Below are positions 46,496 to 61,800 of a stretch of DNA of 64,000 nucleotides, one piece after another (the stretch's first letter is position 1; every line of letters starts with the position of its first letter). Position numbers and translations under genes: made by a program. Origin of the DNA: Scortum barcoo. Its lineage: Eukaryota > Chordata > Actinopteri > Centrarchiformes > Terapontidae. The notes below the pieces were generated by a model. It worked only from the letters and a program-made list of their open reading frames with translations, had not been told where the DNA came from and did not search any database. The DNA lies in contig CM041531.1 in assembly GCA_023238725.1 (NCBI GenBank), forward strand, positions 7,105,113 through 7,169,112, given 5' to 3'.

Positions 46496-49400
46496 GGTTG
46501 GAAGAGTCAGTTCGTGGAACCTAAATGACTGACATTCTTTGAACAATCCTGTATCATACTTTTTTTCATAACTTTTGCAAAGCCAGCGGAAATCACAATT
46601 TTGCTTTATCTGTACACCTTTACAATGATGTAAGCTTCCTTCCCCCACTCCTTGCAGAAAATTTCATTATGGTGACTCACAAGTAATGAAATAAGCCAAT
46701 CAATAAAAGGGCTTGGTCATACAATAAATCCGCCTGGCTGTGCTTCTGACTTGTGAGTGTGTCAAACAATTGCTGCCAATATCAGTGACACATTGTCTCC
46801 TCTCATGCAAGCCATTTTAATTAGCAGGCAAAGTGGCCATGATACATCCTTAAACGGCTCCCCAAAATATTTGCAAACTTGACACATCTTATGCCACTGC
46901 TGAGCTTTTGACCTTGCCATGATATAAAACAGAGATTGCTGCCAAGCGGTGATAAATGGAGAGAGGGAGATTGTCAGAGGACTTTAAACCCCTATTTGAT
47001 TTGGACTCTGGGGAACTTTAACTTGCTAAAACCTTCAAGCTCTACTTCTTACATCAATCATGTGATTTAAGTCACAGCTATATCTGTGTGTCACATTCTT
47101 AGAAGAGCCTCATGCAAAGCAAGAGAAATTATGCCGTGATTTGTTTTTATTGAGAAAACAGGCCTCAGAAGATTTACATAATGTCGACTTGGACATCTAA
47201 AGGCCTGAGGTTGCTTAAAAAACAAAGCAAAAATTAGTTTATGTGATAAAGGAGTATTATTACATTACAATGTATATTGCTTTACAACTGGGAAATTAAA
47301 TTCCACATTATCATGAAATTAGAAAGCAATAAACAGTGATATAAAGAAATGTATTGGTTTTACATTTCAAAAGGAAATTCCATTATGATAGATTAATACA
47401 GTCTGTCCAAATATTCATGTTGTCATAATACGTGGGAGCTGGACAGGCACTGTGTATTCTCTCCATAACTCATTCACCACATAAGTGATTTTTATAAGAG
47501 CACTTCAAATTATCACTGTAGTGTTTTTTAGAACCTCTTTGTCTGTCTGTCTTTGCTTGTTGTAGCTTTTAAAAAACTTATTAAAGCTGATAGTGAGGAT
47601 TAGAATAATGATTCTTTCATTGCACCAACACAAATTACACATCACTCTGAGTGAATTAAAGCCATGGGACGGAGGCAGCTTGGACTGTGGTCTGAGTAGT
47701 TCCAATGGAACAGTAATTGCAGCTTCCATTTTCACTTCCTCCAGAATTGTTCATTTCTGTTGGCTGCATATGTTAGACACGTTGGGCATCAGTCCAGTGT
47801 GTATAGGGCATTGTAAAAAAAGCAGACTGTCAGAATGAAAGGAAGTGTCTATCAGTAGCTCCTTTGTGATCTCCCACTCTGTTCTGTCTCTAATTACGTG
47901 GATGTACAAATGAAGAGCGTGTAGGCTTTTCCAACAGGATGGTAAAATCATTTCTAAAACAGACAGACTGCAATTCAGACCACTTTAAGACAAGAAAATC
48001 TCATACACAGCAAAGCGAGCACACGTTCAGCTTTGATCCACTGTGACAGATGTTAAACCTTCCAGTGAAATTAAATATTGCTAAGACACTCAATGCAGAA
48101 AAGACGGTGATATGTTTATCTGTTTGACACAGACTGTGATTTTTATCTTGTCAAGTCAGGAATGTGAATGAGGATGAGGCGCACTGATGTCACTGCTAAT
48201 CGAAAACAAGCAAATGCAATGGTGATTTTCTTACCAGAGTACCATGCATGATTTATGATTCGGATTGTAGTAGGGGCAGGAGTGCTATCTGTGTGATCTG
48301 GCCTCACAGCCCAGATCTACTTACTGTATCACCACTTTGTTTTGACCTTGAGCTGCAAGTCTGAATAAAGAAGAATCAGGTGAAATAACCTCCTAATTAC
48401 AATAGAAAATACAGGAACAGACCGGCTTTTCTGCAAATACAGACACCTCCACACACTTCTAGTGGGTCATAAGTGATGATTGAGAGGAGTTGTGTTATGT
48501 CTATACAGTGTTTTTTGTTCAGAAAACAGCTACTCATGATATCTTTTTATAATGTCTTTTTTTCTGTGCAACAAAACTTAATTTTAACCCCTGGTCTTTG
48601 TCCCAACCCTGATTCTTTTCATTTTTTAATGGTATTGCGCCGGGGAAGAGTAAGAGTCGACAAGCCTTTTCTTCTTCTGTCCTTTTATGACTTCTTGCAT
48701 TTTCTCCACGGACCTCTCACCCTGTCATAGTCCTTTCTCAAAAGCATGTCTCGACTCACCATTAGTCTCTTGTTGCCTTGAATCTCTGCATCGCCTCCCT
48801 TATGGTGCCGCGCAGTTTCATACCAGGCAAACCGAAGAAAAGGTGTGCGCTGCTAATGGGTCACTGAATGTCTGCAAACAGCATGTAGACAAATGAGTTG
48901 TATGCATCAGTGCATACACGCCCTTTAGTTGTTTGTAGTTATTCTTACGCACCTTTGCTGTGCTGTATAATGTAAAGACTACTGGGATATTTTCATTAAA
49001 AGGGGAATGGAGCCCTTTTCTATCTACACGAGGCAGAGAAAATAAGGTAAATAGTCCATGAAAAATTACTTTAACTCTAAACTCTGAAGTAGCTTTGAAG
49101 CTTTGTCATTAGTTGCAAACCAATTAGCATTATTTGTCAGTTCCCTATAAACCCTACACTGTATTTGTCCACCATGTCCCTGTTGGATAGTTTCAACTTG
49201 TGACCGCTGTCATGAATCATCCATGTAGCTGGAGTTCTGAGAGTGTTTCCCTTTTATACATAAAATAATTGAGCTACTTGCTTTGATTTATGCGTATACA
49301 GTGGGGGAACAGATGATTCGTCTGTTTCAATGGAATCACCCCTTTTTGTAGTGGTGTAACATAACCTATTTTGTCTCAGCCCTATACAATATACATTATC

Positions 49401-52400
49401 ATTAAATCTTTTGTAAACATAATTTAGTAGTAAAAATATTACATTTGGTCTTTAGACAAAGTTTGTTGCTTCACAACTTCACTTCACACATTTAAGTCAG
49501 TGACGCTTCGATTTCTGTTTGACAGCTCACAAATGAGTGTAGTAACTAAACCATTTCTAGCTTCAGTTTTTTCCATTATGGTTGTGAACAGTGTACTCAT
49601 TAGCAACCCTGTTTATATATAGAACTTTTTGTTAGGTGGCAAACGTATCCCAAACAGCTTTCACGATTCTGCGGCTGCTTGGGGAACAGTGAGAATGACA
49701 CAAAAAAGAAGCTCGAGCTGCAAAGTAACAGAGTAAATATGTAGAGGATTTAAGAGATGAAGGCTCTTTCCACTGCCATGTTTGTGTTCAACTGACAAAA
49801 TTAAAGCAAACATTTAAAAGTGAAAAAGCAAACAAACAAGAAAATCTGGTGGACTGCATAGTAGTGACAATGTTTGTGGGAGATTACAGTGGACACCTCT
49901 TTCGGAAAATCAAGAGACTATTTTGAACTGAATAAAACTCACAGTAAGTCATATGCAAACAGAAAATGTTGTCTGTGTTTCTTGATATTGAAATATTCAG
50001 ATGGAAACCATATCTCAAGCAAGCGCATATCTAGACACGCAATAGCTTGACAGAGCAGCAGTAACAATACTACAAATATGCATTGACCTGCAAAAATAAT
50101 TACATTGCAAATAAATGCTTGCTGGGTGAACACAGACACTTAAGAACTGTACTGCAGCAAGGGTTAGCAGCTAATCTGCATCCTCCAGAGGAATGAGCAG
50201 TCAGATATGAGAAATCCTATGAAAATAAATCCTCCATGGAAGCCCCAGATAAAGGTAACAACCCTTAGGCAACAACCTAAAAAGAAACCGCATGACCCGA
50301 TGATCCACCGTGCCAGGATCAAATGCTTAGAGAAGGACAAAATCGTTGAGTGTACGGGAACTACCCCTGTTGAGATGCAGAAACACACCTGCATGGGGTC
50401 AGCAAACTCTTGATCTTTCTTTTTTTGACAGCAGTATCCTCTATCTCGCTGGGCTCTCATCCAGAAAGGCATACACTTTTTGCCTCAGAAGTTACTGCAT
50501 AGAAGAGACCCACACCCATACTTATTTTGGAAGGAGATAGTGTCAAAAGAGATTAGAGGAGTCCGGATAATTATAGTGATCAGCGTGGAGGACAAGCAAA
50601 TGAACAGAAGCTTCTTTTTGAAGGGATGGGCCGTGCACAAAGTAAAGCGTTAGACAATATTTAATTACCTGTGTCAGTTTGTGTGTCCATAATACAGTAA
50701 ATTCTCATTCTGTAGCTCTCTGACAGCCTACTTAAAAAAGGGGCCTGGCAGCGATGAGTTAAGGTTCCAAAGGGAGCTAAATTACTCCAAACTTACTCAG
50801 AACACCTCATGCTCCATAACCCAGCATAACAAGTTCTCAGAAGCAACGCAATTGAACTGAGTCCAAAAGATGTACAGCAGTTTTTACTAAAACTAGCCTC
50901 CTGCAGTGTTATTGCAATATTTTTTTCTTTATTCAGCACAACGCCACAAATGTATTGAAATGAATGGATACTCAGTTGAACCAAAAAAGACCAGCCTAAA
51001 GCCCAAGGGTGTTTTTACAAAAAAAAAAATTCTGGCAGATAGTGAAGCTTTGGCATTCATGCTAGAAAGTTTTTAGCTTAACAAGTGACACTGTAGATAA
51101 ATGGCTTCGAAGATGCCAGAGGACATGGACAGGCCTGCTCTTTACCTAAACATCACCAACAAAAGTGGTTAAGGAAACTGAAAATAACAGTCTCCATTAG
51201 GCTATCCCTTTGATACTGTCCCGATCAAAGTACCTTTACTGCATTGTGACCGCCACTGCCTTCATTCATTTGTCATGAATCATAGCTGGTATTGGTGAAG
51301 GAAGGCCAAAGAGGTTGGAGGTCTTTATTGTAATATAATACTTATTTAATCCCAAAATCCCTAGTGTAGTCATGCGAAAAGCTGTTATTCTAATTGCATA
51401 AATACATATTTAAAAAATCTACATGGCATTTCGCACTAATAAAGCAACAATTAATGTGAACCTTTAACTGTGAACACTGCAACCCCTTTCACTGGCCAAA
51501 TTGCTGCAAATGTGCTTTTGAAAATGAATTGTTCATGCTTTTTTCTTGTAGGTGCGTGCCCGGACATGTTAAGATTACAGATTGTGCTTGCATCGCCACA
51601 GGACCAGTGATATGTTCAAAGGCACCCCAAGGGTGCTTGCAAATAGCAAGTCAGTAATAATTGCATCATTCACACATGTTCATTCTCTCTACTACTGATC
51701 TGGAAATAACCAGCTTCAAGATCAAGAGGCCTCTCTCATCTCCTGTGTGGTCAATGGAGGAGACTGACCTAATCATCTTTGATCCTCCATCTTCTGTAGT
51801 GCATCTAAAACAATCCAATGGAGCCTTTCTTGAGCGAGACACTCACCTTATCATGACCTGTTAAACCTCAGCTCTTCTTTAGCTGTTAAAACAGTTCTTA
51901 CAACAATCCAAGTGCCCAACTGAGCTGGCACCAAAATTCACAATATTATACAAAAAGGGCTCTTTCACAGAGGACATTTGATGTACCACAGTCTGAAAAC
52001 ACCAGGGTAAATAATACTAATGGTTGAATTCTGTTTAGTTGCTTTGGTATCAGAGTCCCAGTATTGCGTATCCATGGTTTCCATCCATGTTATTAGTAAC
52101 AACAAGTTTTCTGACTATGACAAGTCAAAATGTCATTGTCATAATCATTCCTTGAAATAACAATAGCAGACAGACAAACTGATTTGGACCCCTGTAAAAA
52201 CAAGCAAAAACTGGAGACACATCCAGTGCTACTCACTAAAATGCTGCGTCAAAACAAAACAATACTGATTCACATCAGTTCAACACAAGAATAGGCCACA
52301 CAAGACTAGATGTACAACAGAGTTAATGTCCCAGCCAGAGACGGGCACCCTCATAACAAAAAACAGCTAAAACATGTCACACATCTCTTCTTCAGTACAT

Positions 52401-55400
52401 CATGCCCTATTAACCTCGTGTTTTTGGCCATTTTGCATTCGGCACATTGGTGCAGTGTATCTTGATTTTGGATTTAAGCTGTGATTGGCTTGCATCCTGC
52501 TGTGTGTGCATCCTCAACACGTAGGAATCATTAACATGCCACAACAACATGTGTTTTGGCCACAGACAAACACCACAGAGCACATACAGCCCGTACATAC
52601 AGACAAAGACTGATCCTAATCCCTGTGGATTCTGTCTGACACCAATCAGCAGGGTACGTTAGCGTCTTAGAACTGGAGTGCTGTCAAAACATTTTGTGTT
52701 TCAAAGCAAATAAATTAAAAATGATTTTAAAAAAAGCAAACAAAGTTGCTCCTTGGAGTCGGGGGTTAGAGGCCTGTGCAAAAACAAAGGGGAAATCCAA
52801 AGCACTCAGAGTTCAGAGCTGACACCTACATGTCACGCCCTGAAGAGAACTCCAGCAGAAACTTGGGTGTCAGCCATGCTTGAATAAAAGCTGTACTCGG
52901 AACTCTAGTGTCTTGAATTTCTCTGCTTTGTTGTATGTTGAACGTATGTGATTGTAATAGTAAGAACAATATTATATTCTTTTTCATAAAGTCTTGGGTG
53001 GCATGATCTTGAACATTTACAGTTTGAAAAATAATAACAATGGACATCACTGCTAATGTCCCGATATGCTGAACTTGGCAGAGAACGTGATTATGTTCAT
53101 CCTGATTGGCTGGAGATATTTAGCTTTACCGTGAGTAGTAAATTATTAAAAATGAGGAATATCAGGATTATTTGGTTTGAATGCATTTTAATCACCAAAT
53201 TCAAACTCAAATGTTTCTTCAAGTTTGATATCAAAAATCAAATCAAGGGACTTCATGATCCCCCCTTGATATATGATGAAGGTGTAGGAACAAAACAGGC
53301 TGTAAACAAACACATGGAAACTGAGCTCTACCAACTCCAAACACTGTGAATTCGAAACGAGTGAGAGCATATTCCAGGGGTTCTTGTCATAACTGATAAA
53401 CACTTTGGCAGAATTCTTAGTTTTGTCTTAAAATTCAAGCTGCATTTAGCAATTTTGACTAATATCAACAGACAGTAGACTTCAAAACAAAGCCATAACC
53501 CAAGAGCCTTTAAGTGCTACAGCTTTCTCATGACTAATGCGAGCCAAAAGAACATGGCCCTAGGTTGGCCGTAACTTAGTCAGTCAGTACATTTGAATTC
53601 TCTGGGACTCTTTGCCCGGCCATGTGAGAAATAGTCCAGTAATCATTTTCATTTATGTCCTATGGTCATTATGGTCTTATGGTCATTCAACTTACATGTA
53701 TATGTATTTAAACATTCATTCGGCCTAATAGGCGTTCGGCCTCCCTTGCCTGGCCACTCGACTCTCCAAAAGATACTGGCTGCTGCTCTGCCACACACAC
53801 ACACTGGGCAGGTAGTGTACAATCAGTGTGTGGGAGCTTTTGAGCTGGGAGCTTTTGAGCTGGGAGCACCTGCCCACAGTTTTATATGGAGAGGGGGGTG
53901 GAGGAGGGGGTGGGGGCGTTCACTGAGAGCTAGAGGGACTCAACCAGACGGGCTGGTGAACCAAAACAATTAACTGGTGGAGGCTGAAAGCTGCACTGAG
54001 CTGCAGACTACGCTATTCATTCTCTGAGATCAGTATTACTAACAGCCCTTTTACTGAGAGTCACTCAATGTAGAGTTGATGGAGATTTAATTTGCCATCC
54101 AAAGACTTTTTTTTTTTTTTTTTTTGGGTCAATATTTTTATATTTCTTTAGATAAGTGACATGGTGAATGTCATCTATTTCCCTACGTTGTTCATTCGCT
54201 TTTGGCCTGTCAACACATTATTATATGTTTTATGAAGATCTAATTACAGACACAGATTTTTGCATCCTGTTAGACTTTTCAACGAGATCAATCAGATCTA
54301 TGACAAGGGACATTTAATACACCTAAATGATCCGAATCCACATTAAAAAAAAGGGTCTGGAATGAGTCCTGAAGTATATCCTACCTATTATACGGTATTA
54401 CCATGCAGATCTGTGTCTTAGTCCATTGACAAAGTCGAACAGTAATGCTACAAAAGAGGTTCCTTTCTTCATTAACACATTCCTCTTGAAAGTCAAGTAG
54501 GATAAGCTGGAAATTACACAAACCTTTATCCCCTATACTCACCATCGGGGAATATACACTGTTTTGGACTGGAATTGAAAAGAAAGGGATAAATGCCACG
54601 CTAAAGGCAATTCTACCTCAGACAAGCCTCTTACAGCCCTTCATTGAAACCACAATGGGAGATTTTGAGAGATTTTCACACCAACTCACTCAGGCAGTAA
54701 TCAGCAGCTACAGTACAAATAGAGTGCCTTGGCATTTTTTACTGATACAAGGAAACCTAGACCATTCATCTGAGCAGAGTGTTCAAATAGCTCGCTCCAA
54801 GTTCTTTGCCTTGGTTCCTTTGAAGGAATGCATCAGCCTTGGTGTTGGAGGAGAAATATGGCATAACAATTCCACAGCCTTAATTGCTTCCTGCCCCAGT
54901 CCTCACAGTTTTGAGAATACAGAAATACAGAGCAATAATTCACCATGTTCCTTCTTTCATGTGAAAGAAAGGAGGCTACTAGTGTCACCTATTATAAATA
55001 CCAGCCAAACTAAAAGATGGGATGAGCAAACAGACAGACAGATGAATTGGATGACAGTCTTTGCAAGGTTTTCACTGTGATCAGCGTTGCTGTGTATCTG
55101 CTGTGCCTCCAATAAATAGTGAAGCTTGAATCTAGCCAGGAGCATCAACATGAGGTGACTTCAGTCCTTCATCCCACCGCCCCCCTGACAGTCTCATATT
55201 TTGCATAAAGCTGTTATTATTAAATTTAAATGAGGGAGGCGACTGCAGAGCAGCAGGACTGTGACCTTCTGACTACATTTGTAGAACGCAAATTTGAGTA
55301 TCCTGTGACAGATCTGCCTCCGTCTGTCACCTCGCCATCCAGCAGACACTGTACGCACACGTGGTCTGAATCACTTTCACCATTTCCTCTTCAAGGTGGC

Positions 55401-56431
55401 TGATGTTACCCATTATGTGGCAGGGGCTTGGTTCCAGATGGATCTTGTTTCAGAAAATGCTTTAATAGTAACACCCGAGATGTTTTTCTGGCCAGCTTAC
55501 ACGTTGCTTCTTTCTGGGGCATCACAAATGAACTGTTATGTGCAGGAGTGCCCTGATTTCAGCTGTAAATGAAATGGGCTATAATTAGAACAGAAAATCA
55601 AAGATGAGAGAAATAATCGAAAGAGACCACACAAAGGCTTCGGATGGAGGTGACATTATTATATGATTATTTCACGTACATATTAAAACGCTGAAACAAA
55701 TATAGTGACTTTCATTTCAATGTAAATTTGTTCAGTGTTAAATAGACTGCTACATCGCAGAATAATAAGCTGGGAACAAAGCACTGTGTTTCATTTTATT
55801 TGGAATGGCTCCATAGTTTTTATTCAGTGACCAATTAGTGGTACTGGTGAAATTATCTGACATGTTTTGTCAGTTGTTATGTTTGAATAGAATTATAACA
55901 TTTCAGCTCACTTAGACGAAGTTTGGAGCTGTTTTTCATGAAATATCGGAGTGAAGTTATTACTCTAATCTGCTTAATATTGAATTTTTTTTAAAGTGTA
56001 CAGTATCTGCGAGGAGCCTAAAAACCTCTCTGGATCCTACGGAGTCTACAAGCTGTCTTTGCTTCAATTTTTATGCATAATTCAATTATATTAGCATTCA
56101 TTGTTATATGCATACACACACATTCAAAAAAACCTTTATTATTCTTATTCTGTTGGCCACTGTGCAGCCTCAGTGGACAGTGAGAGTTGAACGCCTCATA
56201 CAGGTACCCAAACAATAGGGTCCTGATTTCCAGTCGAGACATTTAAACTAAGGGCAACAGTATGTTTGCCATTTTACTCAATTGGCTACTGGCAGTTTTA
56301 TATATGCTGTTATGTGTTTTTTTTGTGCAAAACAAAGAGTGAGGTTTAGTCGATTATATTCAATTTGCACTGTACATTGCCTTATAATTGTAAAACACAC
56401 AGTGGGTTAATGGGAGCGGGTTATTATTAGC

Positions 56432-56463
<32 letters not shown>

Positions 56464-56464
56464 T
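56432..56464. repeat. ATT microsatellite
   Basis: TTA/ATT triplets repeated about eleven times, with related irregular units to about 56510. Confidence 0.9.
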
Positions 56465-56604
56465 AGCATTATTATTATTAGCATTATTACTAGCATTATT
56501 AGCATTATCATTACATAACATTTTTCTGTTCGTCACCACCTGACCCTGCAGTTTCCCTCTGTGTGTTTGAGGTCACTGTCTCTGGTTTCAGAATCTGCAA
56601 CTTC

Positions 56605-56935
56605 ACTGTTTTGGTTCAGTCTCACTGCTCTCATTAGCATGGTTTCCAGCCACAGCAGGCAGTTGTTTTTCAGGGAGGAAAAAGAAGCTCTGAAAAACCC
56701 ACTGTACTCTGCGTGCCCAGCACCACATGGCAGATAGACCAGCTGGTGAACATAAAGTAGCATTTAGCAGCTAAAGAGCCACATATTCAGGAGTCTGTGC
56801 AGACCAAAGCAGAGCAAAAAATAGTCAATATTGGATCTACATGCATGAGTGGATAAAAATATCTCTTTAATCGAATGCTTATGATGTTGAGTATATGCTG
56901 AATATGTAAATAGGTAACTGTCTGTTAACACATTT
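56605..56935. repeat. Dispersed repeat, copy 2
   Basis: Diverged match to 26205-26520, including TTTGGTTCAGTCTCACTGCTC, CCACAGCAGGCAG, GACCAGCTGGTGAACAT and AGCATTTAGCAGCTAAAGA. Old interspersed repeat. Confidence 0.5.
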
Positions 56936-58374
56936 GTCAGGTTTGTACAGTGTTAATATCTTAAGTAATTGTATTAATGGTAATTTCATTGAAATGCAGG
57001 GTAATATAAAGTGAGATTACATTGAATTACCCAGTCTTAATATACAGCCATAATGTGCACATAAATGGTGCATAATTTTAATAATGTGCTGATATTGGTT
57101 TCTCATTCACACACACTGGGGTACTTACTATAGATGTGAAAACAGAACAAACTCATACTGACAGTATGTAGATGTTTGAAAAACAGTTTGTCCGGTAAGA
57201 GTGACAGATATTCACAGACAGATAGGTAATCGTTCATTCGTTCGCCCAGTGTAATTACAAATTCCAGTCATAAACATGCCTCGCTCTTTTCGCTCCACAG
57301 GAATTGCGTTGAGTGCTTTGGAGCTGCAGATCTGCACACATGGCGACGCGCATAAATAACTCCCGAAAAACGAGAGACTCCAATCAGCTGTCATAACCTG
57401 ATTACAGGGGCCCAATTAAGAGCTTTGTGTCGCTCATGAAGCCTCGACATGAAGAGCAGACCCTTCACTCAGAGACTGTCGACGGTCTGTGGTGTGGAGA
57501 GCTTGTTACTGCACTGTTAAAACGGAGGAAGAGTCCCCTCATAACTGTCTGCCTACTGGAGTGTTACAGCCATGATTAGGGAGATGCAGATATAACGGGC
57601 AAGAGAAATTAAACTATGAGAGAATGTTTTTTTGGCCTGCATAAATAATCATACAAAGTCGCCCATCATCCCACACGCCTACCCTCCCCACCACCACCAC
57701 CACCACGACCACACATCCATCTAACCTGTGGCAAATCAAACACCTGCATGGGATCCCTCATCGCCACTGGAAACGGCCAACGACAGAACGCCGCTGAGAA
57801 TGAATAAGTGTGAGTGTAGATGAGTTTACTGGCATTTGAAGGAACATGAATGTTAATGAGGCAGATTGGGAAAGCAGCAACCAACACCCTGGCAAAACAC
57901 TCAGGAAGAAACACAAAACAGACACTCACACCTTTCTAGCTGTGATATAAGAAGGTAGGAGATAGGTGTTTCTGCATGCTTCTGTGCACAGACATACAAT
58001 GTTATATTTACAGAAAATAACTATTTATATTTATAAATATATATAGATACACCAAGAAAAATATCTAATACTACACTGTATATTCAGATGTTACATGCGC
58101 ACATCATATGTGTGTTCCATCCACAGTACAAACCCAGATTGCATAGCACACAGCAAAATGAAACCCATCTGGATGACAAAGCACAAATAAGATCTGTAGC
58201 CCTCCTCAGTGAATAATTCTCCTTCTCTCCAGCCCTTCCATTTGCCTACGATACACAATTTCATTCCTGACATTAATTTGCTCCCTGGCGATCCCCTTGC
58301 CCCACCACTGCACCATAATAAATCTGATCCAATGCCTCGGCGCTCAAAGCCCACCATAGAGACTGAGTACTTAC

Positions 58375-58830
58375 CAGGACTGTCATGCAGAGAATTCTAA
58401 TTCAGGCAGCTCCATGTTGCCAAGGGAATTCAAAATGCCTCCGAAAGCATGGAGACAGGGATGCAGGATTCAAGGCAGGCTCGATTCAGATGGGGAAGAG
58501 GGATAAATGCAGCGATGAGAATCCCTTGTCTGAGGGGCATTTGAGAAATGCCTCCGTCCTCTCCAGATGCGCTAAATCCGGCAGCACTGATAGGCTGACA
58601 TGTAAACACACAGGCGGCTCTGCTGGCTCACACGCGCTCACATACATGCTGCACCTAGCAGAGACGGAGAGGAAGAGGGAGGGGCAGCTGATGAGAGAGG
58701 TGGAAGGAGGAGCTGCAGTGCACTGGGAGAATGAGAGAGGCACAGAGCAGAGGCAGCCAGGGGAGTTGAAAAGAAATGGAGAGAAACGTTCTCTGATTTC
58801 ACCGGCAGCATCTCCCTCTGATTCTTGTTT
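58375..58830 (-). other. lingo1: Candidate lingo1 5' exon with splice donor
   Basis: On the minus strand a pyrimidine-rich, GC-richer stretch ends in GCATGACAGTCCTG followed by the donor GTAAGTACTC. It reads as a 5' untranslated exon of a neural gene. An ATG at 58386 gives four codons (MTVL) that continue in frame into the coding exon beginning VSSRM, with no stop. Mammalian LINGO1 likewise has its first codons in an upstream exon. The outer (5') limit is not determined, and a short upstream frame from ATGGAGCTGCC overlaps the start. No other donor of this quality was noticed on the minus strand nearby. Confidence 0.4.
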
Positions 58831-61800
58831 ACTGTAGTTTTTTTCCTATTTATGGCAGGATTGGAGTGATCTGGTTAACGGGAATATTGGCTGATGTGGG
58901 GGAGAGGCTGGGTGGCGAGGGGAGGAAAGAAATCAGCACTGTGTGTGTGTGTGTGGTGAGAGAAGAAAGGAGGTTGGAGAGAGAAGTGTGAACGTGCAAA
59001 TAAAGCAAGGAGATGAATATGAGCAGAAAAAATAAGTGATTGAGGGGGCTATGAAGGGGAGGAGTGAAACTGCAGGGATAAAGAGCAGGGGAAATTACTT
59101 TTTTTTCTAGTATGCAAACCTTTCCCGGTAATAATATGCAACTTAAAGACTGTGGTGGATAGGGATACACGAGACCTGTCTGTTTTCGAGATTTCTTGCC
59201 AGAGCTGAGGATTAATGCCACCCATAGTGCAAAGTGAGGTAGTCATGGGACGAAGTCACCTTTGCTGTGAGGCGTGGGGGCTGGGGGTGAGAAGCCGAGG
59301 CTTAGCGGTGCTAATGGGTATACGGGGCTGGCACACACATGCTGGCAGTGCCAAGGAGCTTCCACAGTCGGGGACTGTTTATGGGAGATTACGGGGGCTG
59401 AGGATTTAGTGGTGTTGTGGTGGACATGAAGGGCTGCTAGCCACTGAATGAACCATGTGATAAATGTTATAAGGCTTAGAAAAATACATTTATTTTATGA
59501 TTTGCTTTTATTTAATTTTATTTGAATTACTTTCATTTTACCTTTTTAGGCCAAGTTAAGGCCTTCTACAACAAAGTTCACCCTGCTTCCGTACTAAATC
59601 TGTTAGACAAACAGCAGTACACAGAGCCGAAGACAGCCAATGGTAGAACATCTCTGCTGTACAATAAAACATACAGAGGGGGAAGAATTATTCAGGCCGT
59701 TGGAAAAAGGGGGGAAGCACTCTACACCAATACAACATAAAAGAAATTTATGGCTCATTTCGCCAACTAGAAGCTAATCTAAAAGAGATGACTTATGCCC
59801 CATGTAAGAAATAAAACCAGATGAAAAGTGAGTTTTGAAGAAATTTGAATGGATGACACCGAGGGCCCGACGCGGAGCGGGAAGAATTCATCTAATTTTT
59901 TTATGCTCTGAGTGGTACTGAGCCCACTACGGCCACTTAGGAAAGATTGGGCATCTGATTCATGACATCTGCATGTACGTTCAGCGGCGCCATGAATTTT
60001 CCCGATTTCCGCCTTCAGCAGACGAGGGCCTTGAAAAGAACATGACTTACAGCCTATGATTTGTGACTGGATTTGCTCCTGAGACGGTGAAATTGTGTAT
60101 TGTGATGTTACAGAATTCAGTCTCAACCACATAGATGCTTGTTTTCAGTGGAGTGTTTTTTTTTTTTCTTAAATTAAAATGCAAGCGCTCTATCCCCACA
60201 AAGAAAGTCTGCACACGCTCAGTAGCGTCCTACCAAGATGTATTTTGTTTAGAATAGCAGGGAACTAGCACGGAGCTATGAGATACTTTCTCGAGGTGAT
60301 CTGCCTGCCAACCGTGGATCTAGTAAGTTGGCAGCTCATTCATTCTATAAAAAGCTTCTCATGCCAAAAAAGTCTGGCTCAGCTCGGCAGACTGTTCGCC
60401 CACACAAAACCGAAATAATATCTTCATGTGGCTGTTGATTATCTATAAAATATACAGCACGTTAGATCTAATGGTTCAAATGTTTGAGAACTGAACATCG
60501 GCATAGCCCCCGTAGTTACTGTTGCTACAAGCCTTTTGTTCACAATCAGTTTACAGTGGTGACGCTGGAAGATTTACTACTGGAAATTCCTAGTAATTTT
60601 AGGAAAACTGGATCTTTTATCCCAGACTGAGGCAGACAAAAGCCCATTGATTTTGCAGCTCTGAATGACTCTGGCAGATCTCATCAGTTCTAGTTATATC
60701 GCTGACTTTTACTTAATGTGTTGTTTTTAAATGTTGCCTCCACCTGATTTATTTATGTTTCCAGCTGCCTCATCACTCAGTCTTACATTATCTTACTTAC
60801 ATTATCATGTATGGACACATCCATAATGATCTGCTGAAAGACTGAGACTAAAGCTGTATGACAGGAGGAGGGTCAGCAATCGTATTGAACTATATTTCTT
60901 AAGTTGACGAAATAAAGATCTTTATTGTTCAACACCAGGGCTCACTAGCTTCAGGACCTTCATTTTTTAAACAACAGTTTTACAGTTTTAATTTTACAAG
61001 AGAAAAGGCCATTCTTATGACAACTAACCAACGTGTTTGGCAAACGTGATGCTACATCGGGCACTGTTTTGCACTTTTACTCACTTTTTTGGCTCAGAAA
61101 GGCTGGAAAAAAAAGATAATACTTTCAAAATCCGCATACATGGATTATTGCTGTCACTGCAGGGCCATCCACACTGCTTCAACATGTGGAGAAATCCAAA
61201 GTCTGACAGGCACGCCGTGCTCGTGGTTGCTGAGCCGTGATCGGAGGACTGCTGCGCAGGGGAGGAGTTTAGCAAGCAGTTGGTTCAGAGTCGCTTCCGA
61301 ACACGTGTGATGACGAGGATTAGACGTCTCTTCTCGACTCTGGGGTCTCAGATGACCCGCATTTCAGATTTCGGCCACCATACAGAAATCACTGCACAAC
61401 TGAGCTCTTTCTCTCCGGGGGTTTGCCGCCAACTGATGAGCTGCTGCTGCTTTTTAACCCCACGTACTTAATTTACAAACAGAGTAAGTGAATGCTGCGT
61501 GGGAACACAAAACTGCTGTGCAAGCTTGTTAATATCTGGGCCTGAGCTTTTTAGGTGCTCAGGGGTTTGTACTTGAGCATGTTAAATATTTGACTTAAAT
61601 GTAAGAACTCTACTTGCAACAACAGCGTGACAACAATGTGTGTTTTTTTTTTTGTAAACAAGGGAATCACTGAACAAAATTTTACATGCATCCTTTTTCC
61701 CCACGAACAATTTAATCACTGTACTCAAAAACTGTAAAGTGTTGCTTCCAATTTGGTCGTTTTGCAGTGTGCTATGAGGACATGAACACACTCGTCAGTA

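Larger units (their letters stand above)
46496..58374 (-). other. Presumed lingo1 intron (about 11.9 kb with its splice sites), no other gene seen
   Basis: Lies between the coding exon and the candidate 5' exon. Contains a T run (54107-54125), a 15-bp tandem duplication (AGCTTTTGAGCTGGG twice, 53837-53866), an ATT microsatellite (56432-56464), a dispersed repeat copy (56605-56935) and a CAC-rich tract (57678-57706). No open frame here has recognisable protein character. Confidence 0.45.

Noticed and set aside
57666..57929. Minus-strand frame with Gly/Arg run
   Set aside because: The run comes from a CAC repeat. The rest has no protein character.
58385..58837. 150-codon plus-strand frame
   Set aside because: Shadow of a pyrimidine-rich minus-strand exon-like region. 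Low-complexity Glu/Arg/Gly composition.
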